This document shows, piece by piece, positions 22,395 through 34,300 of a stretch of 64,000 bases of DNA. Where the stretch lies: positions 68,031,144-68,095,143 of the forward strand of contig NC_079507.1 of the NCBI RefSeq assembly GCF_030052815.1, in the 5' to 3' direction. Source of the DNA: Hevea brasiliensis. Lineage: Eukaryota; Streptophyta; Magnoliopsida; Malpighiales; Euphorbiaceae. The notes below the pieces were generated by a model. The model was not told the DNA's origin, did no database searches, and saw only the letters and a list, made by a program, of their open reading frames with translations. The translations under genes and the position numbers were made by a program. Each line of letters starts with the position of its first letter. The first letter of the stretch is position 1.

Positions 22395-25300
22395 CTACTC
22401 ATTGAGCCAACCTGCTGAGCTATGAGGATAAGGATACTGAGGACCTGGAGCAAAGCCCATTGAATCAACATGGCCGCCAGGAGGGCCTGGTCGAGGTGCT
22501 CTAGAATCGTATATGATATTATTTCTGTTCAACATGGATGGATCAGAACCAAAATTATTCATCCTTGTATGGTTCAACTCATCCAGTCTAGGTGCATATC
22601 GCTGCATTGCAGGCATGTTCATCCTATAGGATGACTCTACAGCTGCACCCACATGGCCATAAGGGATAGATGATAGTGGTCCCATTTGGCCATATCCTGG
22701 CTCAAGACCACCCAAATAATTTCTTTGGACGGAATAATCAACATCTTGTCCATAAAATCGAACTTGCGACCGCATATCTGACCCCCTCTCTAATCCAGTG
22801 ACATATGATCGATAACCAATATCCTCTGCAATCTCTCTCATGTTCCCTGTCGATTGTTCCTCCAAGTTAGCATGAGGAAATCCATGAATGCCATGTGAAT
22901 ACTCCATACCATTCATGCTGTATTTGCTACCCACATCTTCATGAACATAGGACATGCTCCCACCATAAGCTGTTCCATATGGCAGATGTGAGCTAGGCAT
23001 GCCAGACTCCAAATTTGGCAAACTATTTTCGCCAACCTTTGTGTGCATGGGCGTTTCAAGAGATCTAGATGGGGGACCTTCCTGTGAGGTTCTACCATCA
23101 ACCACGTTGGTTGGTGAACGATGAGGCACTTCCTTGTTCGTATCACTTCCAGAAGGCTTTCCACCTTTCCACTTGTTCTTGGGTAATTTTTCACCCGTTC
23201 CTCTGCCAATCTTATCTTCAATATGCTTAGTCTTCCTTGAAGTCTCCTCAGACCGGTTTCTCTCAAGGCCGTGACTATCTTGGCTTTCTTTGTCACCATT
23301 TTCATGAGGAGAGCATTCTTTACGACCTCCAATCAAAGCTATCTCATGATTAGGTTCTTTACTTTCCATGTAAAGATCATCTGTCACCTCTGAAGTACCA
23401 GGATTGCAACAGTGAACCTCCACTGGATGATCAGGGGATTTTGAGTCATGGCAACTTTTTTCCAAATTGGATCCTCCCCGTCGCATGAATAAATGATCAT
23501 GCTTCTGAGCTATGGCCTTGTGTTTTACACTCCAATCAGGACGGCTCCAAAGATAAAGAAGTGGGGCAGTCACGTTCCACTGTTCCATTTGTTTATCATT
23601 CTCATCAACAGAACCAGGTAGATAAAATGACTGGAAGGATATAAAAAAACAAGCCACCATCAAAACCAAAATCTATACTCAGCCACTATGGTAATATACA
23701 AAACATCTTATTCACGTATTACCTTCCCTGACAAAAACTGATCATCCTCCCAAACAAGATCGTAAGGTGTACGCTTTTTGTCTAACCTGGTAAGAAGCAT
23801 AACATGAATATGTAGAAAGAGAGAGAGAGGGAGAGAGGAAAAAAATGCCAAGTTGGTACCTTTCTGTTTCTGGTGGAACAATCAGAATAAGGAGTTTTGG
23901 TTTAAATTCAAGTGCCTTATCAATGAACTTGTTAGCCAATGCTGCTTTTACTCCAAAAGGAGGGTTGAGTCCCATGATCTGCTCAAGAATCAAGAGATTT
24001 TCATTGAATTAAATAATAAATCTCATCCTCTTTTTCAGTGGGAAGAATCCTACTAACCAACTGTGAACCCCTTTTTGGCAGCTCATCTGGTTGAACAGTC
24101 ATCCAATCCCTCTTCTCAAAATTGAAGTCATTCTAAAAAAAGAAAAAAAGATTTCAAACCATCAAACAGCACACATGCAAAGATGCAAGCGCATACACCC
24201 AAGAGAGTAACACATCATCTTAACAGTCAATATAATAAAATTTACCATAATCAACTGTTTGACTAATGATTACCAAATGACTGGAATATAATCAAGGACA
24301 GAAAACTAGCTCAACCAAAAATCTTTAGTTCTCATATTCCAAAAAAGGAACTTCAAAACTTTGTGCAAGGACCTTCAAAATCTGTCAAGGCTCTTTGGAG
24401 ATTAGATTCATTAGAATGGGATTGAAGCTCAATCAGGGTAGCTTGGTAGCACATCCATTGCTTGGTTAAATAAAAGAGAGAAGCAAAGGAATTCTGGCCA
24501 AGAGAAAGCATCACTGGTAACAAACACTTTTGTCTCTAGTTATTACTTTCATTTTTTATGCTGTCAAGTATTTTTCATATGTTAATTTGAGTCTACAGTT
24601 GTCGTTAGCTAGTTTTTAAATTGTAATACAAATTCTAACAGGTCAAGGAGAATCCAACAGTAGGCAAGTATTATTTACTGCAAATATTTACAGTTGGTCA
24701 TCATAACTTGCAAGGATTAAAACATCAGTTTTGAGATTCTAATAGTGTGTCATCAGTATTTCTTCAAACAGCAAGTAGGCTTCAGAATTTCTCATTTGCA
24801 CTTTTAAGCCACAGCATATCCCAACCAGGTCTCACTTCTCAGAATTTCTCATTCGCACTTTAAGCTACGATACATCCCAACTAGGCCCCAGAATCTCTCA
24901 TTTTCACCTTTAAACAACACTAAATCCCTATTCCTTTCAAACCATAAATTCCTACGGATTTCAAAACTTTTCCCACAGTTCAATATCCAAAATAATTTTT
25001 AAGAATCTAAGGCTATATTTGGATTGGAGGAAAATAAGGGAGGAAGGAAAATTATGAAGGAAAATAAACATATTTTCTCTCTTCTCTTGTTTGGGAATGA
25101 GGGAAAATTGAAAAGAGTGGAAAATAAAGGTGGAAAGTAAAAAATGCATTTACTATTCATTTTCTCTCCATTTTGGAGAGAAAGTGGGTGGAAAAATCAT
25201 AAAATTACTTTTTTATCCCTATAATTATTTATTTTAATTTCAAATAAAAAGGACAAAGTGGATATTTTACTATTTAAAAAGCTATTTTCCCTCCTTATTT

Positions 25301-28300
25301 TCCTCCCTAATATCCAAACAAGGAAAGGAAAATAACTTTTACATTATTTTTATTTTCCTTCCTTATTTTCCCTCCTTTATTTTCTTTCCTCTCTAGCAAA
25401 GTTCCCAAACATAGTGTAAATTTTATGCTGCTGCCACAAGCACTGTTGTTATGGAAACAGGGGCAAATATGAGAATATTATAAATGTTTTAACATGATTA
25501 TTCATGTAGCAAAATGAGTTTCCCAAATATTTTCAACATTTACACAAATGCCACTATATATTCAAGTTATCTTGCTACTAAGTTCTTTCCCAAAGTGCAA
25601 CACTATACATCTTAATTTCTAAACTTTTCTTCTCACACCAACCAGTACCATACCATAGATCATTTCAAGGTTCTCCAGTTTCACATGAAAGGCTCTGTGC
25701 CAATAGTTTTCATCAATAAATTTCATCTGGGTACTTATTTCCTACAGGTTTTTCTTTCTCATGTGGTCATCCTTGGATATTTGTTCCTAAATTTGTTATC
25801 TTCTCTTCCCAAGTGAGATTGCCTCCTTATTTTCCCAGATAGTTGGATTATTCACCCTTGGAAGTCATATTTTGTAGCTGAGGATCATGATTTTTGCAGT
25901 CACTCAATCTCTGCTACTGATATTGATGACAATTTGAGGCGAGACAGGTGTAGAGTTGTGTTTTAATTGGTGTGGCGGGTGGCAGGGTGGGGGAATCAGC
26001 CCCCATAGGCCTCAATGGGACAGAGGTAGACAAGAGTTTCTCAATCCCACATCAGACAAGAAAGGGGTCGATCCGAGAGACAAATGCGGCCTATCATGCA
26101 GCTTGTATGTGTCTGGCGAGTAATATGATGAATCTTGGCAAGGCATTTTAGAGGATGTCTGTGTGCGAAAGTGGGCGAGTGCATTGGCAAACTGGTGGCC
26201 AACATGCTGCTTAAGTCTTTGTGTTGGGCGAGCGCAACAAATGGTGTGTGGGCTCCTACGTGTGAGGGAGTGTGACAAGTTGCGCAGGGAAGCGACGTGA
26301 AAGCACGCAAACGAGGGCATTTGTGGGATTGGGTTGGGGAGAATGTAATGGTTCGGCAGTTCCCCACTCCTATTCTTGGCATTTGGCAAGGCCGTCACAA
26401 GCTATCTCTTGTCCTATGGAGCTAACCAGTGTGAATCTGTACAGGTACGTGCGAGAAACCTCGAACATGCTTAATATTTGGGCTTATGCGAGCTTGTCAG
26501 ATAGGGGGAAAGGCTGGCCTACATTACCAATCCTATGATCCTATCTAAACCAAAAGGAAGGAAAATGAGAAATTAAAAGAGAAGAAAAAAAAATCTGTCC
26601 CACATAACCAATCAAGTTCCAGTAACCAATCAAGTGCCGGTGACGAACTCAAGTGAACAGCAACCTCCCAACCCCTTATGTGACCAAACGTCAAAGGTAA
26701 GCTTGTTTCAGACAGCAGAAATGAAAAAGGGGGAGAAGTCCCTTCAACTTGCAACTCCATTTTAACTGGTCTCTTAGCTCAAGTCATTCTCGAAGGTATC
26801 AAAGACAAGGTGAAGTCAAGAAAACAGAAGAGCAACGAATGCAGTTCCTCACAAAAATGCCAAATAACATAAAATGAACAAAGGTCTCTTTGAAGTCTCT
26901 AGCCAAAAACTTTAACTGGCTAGACATCTCCTTAAACTACATCAGATAGAAAGTACCAAAGGTTTGAACATGGGTTGCTTTTTAAGCACAATCATATCAA
27001 ACATGAAAGAAAAGTATTTAGTAATCAGTAACAACGAAGCACAGTAATTTCTTTACTAGGTGAAATACAGGTTACCTTTGGTTGGAAAACATCATAGTTT
27101 TTATATGAGCATTTCTTCCCTGTCTCTTCAAGCTTCTTTTTCATAAGACAACTAAAATCATTCGCACCACAACAGAAGTCAACAACCTGTTCACGGGGAT
27201 GATTAGTAAACATGCATTCAACAATTGACATAAAAGACAAATCATGGTAGTGCTAACATTTATTTTACTTTTGAAACTTTGGAAACACAACATATAAAAA
27301 ATGGAAATTCAATACAAAACCTGACAAACTGGTATGTCCAGGTAGCAAATGATATATACGAAAAATTCATACAAGGGAACAAATGATATGTGGTCCCATC
27401 CATTTCTGGTGTAAATAATGAAAAGTTCCATATTAAAACATCCCTAGAAGATTTTCCCTTTAGCTCATTGTACATTTACTTATCAATGGTTGAGCTCACT
27501 AAAGAAATAACATCTTGCATAAAATTGTGATCAGCTATTGACACAATGAAGACTGAACCCATCACTATCTAACCCTCGCCAGACTAGAAGACAATTCCAC
27601 TGAATGGTAATATATTAAAATCTAAGATGTCTGGTTGAAATCTGGACAATCGGCAATTGCAGATGATTGCCTGTGGAAAATATTTTCTGTAGAAAACATT
27701 TGACCATGGAAATGAATTATTTACTGACATTTGATTACCACTTAAAATTAAAAAAAGAAAAGAAAAGAAAAGAAAAGAATTTTATCAATGAAGAGAGAAG
27801 ATGTGACTTGGTGGATAAGATGCAACGAAACCAGAAAACTACGCCAGAAAAACTAAACTAAAGAAACCAATGCCCTCCAAATGCATTGAATATTACCTAA
27901 AGACACTTCTGTAATACTTCCTGAAGCATAAATCCATAAAGCAACCAGAAACACTATTTTCCCACAACAATTGCAAATAAAAACTCTGATTCTTTAGTAT
28001 GTGAACATTCCTCAAAGCCTTCAAATTAAAGCAAAAACCACACAGTACATTACTTTCTGAGTTTCTCTTTTCCTGCCAAAAGCTCTACGCCTCATCTAAA
28101 TAAACCTTCAAAAGTTTTTTGACACATACAACTTCCTAATGATCAAAAGCGATTCAGAACACACACAGAGGCAGTGCAAAATAAGAAATAGATGAGAATG
28201 AGACTCCCTTCTCTACATAATGCATACGTCAGGACACAGTTTTGACAGGTCTCCATACCTACAACAGATTATTAATATTTGGACTTTAGAGAATCACAAA

Positions 28301-31300
28301 CCAGACAGTAGCCCTAAATTTAGATGGAATCTAAGCCTTCCTAATTTGTTGTGTGCCAAACAAAAAAAGTGACCTAGCACAAGTAAGATGAGTGGAAAAA
28401 ATTACAGGGAAATATTTTGGAGTTGTCCAAAGTCCAAATTCTGCAATTGGAATTTAAAGAAAGCATAAATGAATCACATAGGTAAAGTATTGAGAAAAGA
28501 TCTATTGTCTCTGTACCAATTATGTTTAGAGGAGGGAAAAGGAAAGAAAATTCCAAAATACAATGCAAAGTTAAGACAAAGAAGTACAAACAAGGGTTTA
28601 AATTCTTACCATATCACCATCTTGTACATACCAATGGAGCACATTGACAATCTGCAAGTTAGATATCTTGCTTCAGATTTCTCCACAAGCAATCAAAATA
28701 TATCAACAGAAAATAATACAAAATTTTTTAAATAAAATTGATATTGTACATAAAGGCAGACAAAAATATACTCCACGCTAAATTTTGCTCTGCCCTTTTT
28801 GTAATTGTTGTCCCAGAATCTTTGCATTTGAAAATTTAAGAGAATGATTTTCCCTTCCACTTCCTGAATACAATTATGCCCCAAAAAAGTTCTTCCATTC
28901 TCCAATTTTTATAATAGAAAGAAAAAGTTCAACATGTTATTACAATAATGTCCACTAAGATAAGATTAGCTAAGGTGGTAGGAGCCAAGTTGCGATATGA
29001 AGGTGCCATGGCCAAACTATAATGGTCACAGTTGAGCTTTCATTAGAAACACAGCAAAAGGGTCGAATCAATAGGTTTTTGTTGATATAACACATAATCA
29101 CAAAAGAAAGTTACAAAAAAAATCTAAAAATTACATTGTTGAGCAAAGAACCTTTGAATCAACTCTTGAAAAGTGCAGATACAAGAGAAATCTTGTAGTC
29201 AATGCAAACTTTGATTAAAAAAAGAGCTTGTGGTGGCTTGAAAGTTTAAATAAAGGAATAAAAGTAAGGAATAGTCTCTCAGAAGCAAAACAGTAAGCTT
29301 AAATGTGAAAACTTGAATGTCCTGCCAACAAAAAGCTTAAAGAGAAAAAGGTATTTATAGTTTAGCAAGTATTTGAAATGATCTATATTGGTGCATATCT
29401 GAGAAACCCTCACTTACTTGGTGTAACACAACGATAGGCAAAATCGATCTATAAAACATCTGACAAATGTCGGCAGGGCTTCAAATAACATATCAGAACC
29501 AGTGTCAAGGAAGGAATAAACTTAATCAGCCACTGCTATCGTGGATTTTTCCAAACAATTCACTAAATGACTTAAATCAACTAAAAAGCAAAAAAAAAAA
29601 AAAAACTAAATTGAAAGAGCAATATATTAATTTTGTAAACATCTAAAAAATAGTTTGTAGAATAATAAAACATGATTTACTTAAGAGATTAATTATATAG
29701 TTATTTACAATAAAAATAATTCTTGTATAAAAAAAATACCAGCAAGGCAGCAACCTATTATCCTCTTTATATTATATTATATTATATAAAAGGACATTTA
29801 ATATTATTAAATTAAATAAATGCTTAAAAGAAGCCCAACAGACACTAGATCCATGCAAACAATCAGTTCAGCTCCGAACCAAAATAACCAAAAAGAAAAC
29901 TTTATAAACTGAACTGAATTAAAAAGGAAACTAAACCAAAATTTTCAGTTTGGTCAATCAGTTCTAAGGGAGGGCATTTTATCCAGAATTACCAGGACAA
30001 ATGGTTATGAAGCTTCCTAGTATAAGATTTTCTCAAGAGGTTCATCATTCAGAATTCAGATAATGTTGAACTAGATGTTTATACAATTAGTATGAGACCT
30101 AGAAATTCCAACACACTAGAAGCTACTGGGCAGTGAACATGCTTGCCTCAGAGAAAAAAAAGGCTCCTTTGAGCTACTGGGCAGTGAACATGCTTGCCTC
30201 AGAGAAAAAAAAGGCTCCTTTGAGGGAAGAAACACATGGCAGGACACTATTAGAATTAGGGCTAACGAATGGATTTACTCATCAGAAATTTAGTAAGGAC
30301 GACTATTACAGCACATGAATACAAAGGATAAGATAGATTAATAATAAAGGTAGAACATTTTGCAGCAAACGAAATTACCTCTTTCAGTTTCTCCACTTTC
30401 GTAAAATGGCGGCCAAAGGATGTATAACGCATTCCATAGAGAAATGGTGCAAGATACACTCTAAGCTTGTTCTAGAGATATATGAACCAAGCAATGGTGT
30501 TAATAAAGAAAAAAATGAGTTGTGTTAGCTCTATTAAATAGCCCAGCATCTACATTAATCTATTTTGAGTAGATTGATTCAGTCAAGTCTTGTACTACAG
30601 CATGCAGTGATAAAGACCAATCATCTCTAAATAAAGCATCAGCAAGATGACAAATGCACTCACAGTTACAACTCTACAATCAAATAACTTTCAAATGCAC
30701 GTGAACAGAAAGGAGAGAAACAAGGATCCAATCCTAAGATTCATCAACCCGAGCAAAAAAATTGAGGTACCTGTGTGTGCATACACAAAGAATAGGAAAA
30801 AAAAAAAGGCACAAATTCCTCTAAATTGGGAATCTTACATAAGAATAGCAATTGCTAACAGATGTTATTGGACAACTACCTTCCACTTAAAAACCTGATT
30901 CAGAACCTCTGGTTCACAAACAGCTTTGGCATCTTCAGTGCTGCATCCATCTTCTAGCTTCCTCAAAGCTGTCCTGACAGCCTGCTTACATATTGGAGTC
31001 CATTATTGATTTCTCATGCAATTTGAAGCAAACAAGAAAGAAAATCTGAAAATACATGTACCTCAACTGCACCCTCCACCTTTCCTGTCGTAATTGTCTT
31101 GTCAACAACAGTTTTTGATGAGTATGCATGTGTAGATGGAACTTTATGCTTTTTCTTGACATCATCCATAGTTATTGATGATGCAGCCTCTTTTATTAAA
31201 GCCAAAATTCTGCATAAGGAGAAATTATTGAAAGAATAAGACAATATTATTAAACACAAACAGAAATCTTACATCATGAAAACATGAAATTTTAATATTT

Positions 31301-34300
31301 AAAATGAGAATATAAGAAACAAGATGTTGTCTAACCATCCAGAAGTTATTAAAAGGTTACCTCTTCTCTGTTTCAGCGTCCAATGAAGGTAATTCATTGC
31401 TTAACTTCCGGGCTGAAGTCTTAACTGTCATAGTTTTATTGAGTTCACTACTATGCAAAACCTGCTTCTGAAGTTTTACTTGCTCAGACCTTTTAGTCAT
31501 AACCCTATATAATCTGTCACCCAGTGAAGTCTTGTTTATGGTAGTTGTTGCAGACCTATCCACATCTGTTGAGCAAGACTTTGTATTTTCCTTTAAAGAT
31601 TTTCTGAATGCATCATTTGTTTTCACTTTCCTCAACAAATCTGATCCAGATGATATTTTTTCACTTCTTTTGATACTTGCAATCTTTGTCACACCAGAAT
31701 ATGACCCATTAAGTTCTTTAGCAACAGTTTTTGCTGAAAAAGAGTCTTCTGATGTAAGCCTTCTTTTCTTTGGCAAAAGTTTCCCTGAGCTTCCAGGCAA
31801 CTCTAATATCCGTTTTTTCTTCTTTTCTTCAACATTAGGGAACCTTATGTCTCTACTGGGAGTTCCAAGGTCATCAATGATCTCATGTTTTCTTGTTTAA
31901 AAACAAGGGGAAAAAGGAGAACCCATGTTTAGCAAAATATTGCCAATATATTGAAAGAATCAATGTGAGAAGAAAAAGGGGGAAAAAAAGCTCAAGAATG
32001 ACACTTACAAGCAATATATTAATACACGGTTTGGCAATAGGCCCTCCCATGCCCTTGCTGCTGCTGTCTCTTCCTCTTCTTCTTCTCCTCCTCCTCCTCC
32101 TCCTTTCCCTTCTTCTTCTTCTTCTTCTTCTTCTTCTTCTTTCTTTTCAAAAACTATCTCCCTAATAAATCATTCAGGCATGAATCACCTATACAATTAA
32201 TGTATAAATGTATATGAATACAAGTATATGACAATGGGAAAGAGACTACTTTGGCAAGCATTTTCGGTGGTATGATGTGGGACACCGCCTGCATACAGCA
32301 AATTGTAGCTCCTTTATCTTCTTATTCTCTCCTTTTTTACAAATGTAGCATTTATGAATGGGGCAAGTAAAAGACTCTCCTGTAGCAACTTTTTTCTCAA
32401 GCTCCCCAACAGCAACTTCATCTTCTTGGTGAAGTAATTTTGCAATGCAATGCGAGTGATAAAAATGACCACAGGTTGCATTAGCACAACGAAACACCTA
32501 GAAGCAAATTAGCTGATCAAGTTTGCACAATTGAAGCATAGAACCAAATAATTATTAAAGAGAAAGCCCAGAAGAATCATTCATAACTTCTATTGTTATG
32601 GATGATAAATCACGAGTCAACATTTTTTTTTGGGATGACCATGAAATTAATGATTTAATTTGATTTGCACTTTGTTTCAATATACAAGGGCATTTATAGA
32701 AATGATAAGATATAAAGAAAATAACTCGTAAAGCAAATCCCTCCAATGACATTGAAAAACGCCCAATGTCCCGATTTAATATAAATCCAAGGAAGTCATT
32801 TACCCAATAAATCATCCACTGCATTAAACTTAACGTCCATGCCTCCATGGATCACTCACACAAACTAATAACCCAGAGAACTAGGTCTAAATATTTAGAT
32901 GACATTACCACTTTAAGCTATACAGCAACTAGCTAAATATCCCCTCCAGAACATCCATATGAGCAGGGATTAAGAACAGAAAGTGATAAGACCCTACAAT
33001 TAGATGTTGACAGATGAATTAAGGAAATTTTGAATGGCAGAGCAATACCATGGTTCAAAGTCACTTTGATCTGACACAGAAATTAAGAGAAACCATCCTT
33101 TACTGAACAAAAATAGTTTTGGCTCAACATGAAGTCTATCTGTATCACAATGCATATTACTATGCAGAATCGCTGAAGTTTTACACGACAACAGCTAAGA
33201 ATATGAAAGCAAATAATATCTGCAATTCAATAGCAGAAGCCGCTGGCCAGCAAGGTTCCTACACAAACCAACTAAACCAATGCACAAAAGGAGGAAGAGG
33301 AGAAGAATTGCAATGAGAACTAAATTCCTTGCTAAGCTGAGAGAAAAGGATGTAAATATCAATAACAACAAAGAAGAATAGCTATCAGAAACTAGGCTTG
33401 CATGACACAATGATAACCTAGCCCCTCTCTAACTAAAACAAAGGACATGAAATGGCATCCCTGTGAAAAAATATAACTAAATAAAACCAAACTGAACCAG
33501 ATTTCAACATGAAACTTGCCAAACACTCATTAGAGTTGGCAAAGTTATAAATTATTCAAAACTTCAATGTGTTCAGCAAGTTTGATGTCCTACTGCATTA
33601 TTCAGAGCTCACACTAGGAGATAAATGTTCTCAGAACTTCAAATGCAGAATATCAATATATTATTCAGCAACACAACATTTATCTCCTAATGTGAGCTCA
33701 ATTAAGTTCCATGTCGAGGAAAGAGGGACAATACTAGTTCCTCAAATTTTCCTAGTTCCTACCATCAAACAGAAGAATATAAAAGTGAAAAAACCCTCAT
33801 TCTGAAACTTATTTAGCAAAAAATGCTTGTACAGGACTCAATAACATGAATCAAGTTGATTGGCATTTGGGATGGCTACAGCATAAAGTAGAATCATAAG
33901 CATATAAAAAGGGATTATCCATTTTCTTATAACAAACTCATACCTCAGCACCAGAAGATTTATTTGAGTAGCCCAACTCTCCACAAGCAAAGCACTGATG
34001 CTGATTATATTCACAATTCTTACATAAAAACCTCTCAATTGCCTGCCGAAAAAGGGAAAAGGAAACAACAATGCTAAGATGATAGGAAACAGAAGATAGC
34101 CAACTGATTAGACTCAAGTAACAGTAGCATAAGAAACAGAAGATAGCAAACTGATTAAACTCTAGTAACAGTATCATACATCAACTTCCCTCCGTGTAAA
34201 GCCAAGAGTGTCACAATTAGACTCTTCACCATCTAGTCTTGTTGGATGAAATGACCTCATGCAACTCCCTTCACAACTGTGCGATACAAGAAAGCAAATG

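Noticed and set aside
26012..26398. Overlapping 113- and 128-codon frames in the EDM2 intron
   Set aside because: No family similarity. They sit in a GC-richer repeat-like block and lack splice context or a start with neighbours.
31893..32165. Leu-rich 90-codon frame on the plus strand
   Set aside because: It is the antisense of the GAA/GGA repeat exon of EDM2.
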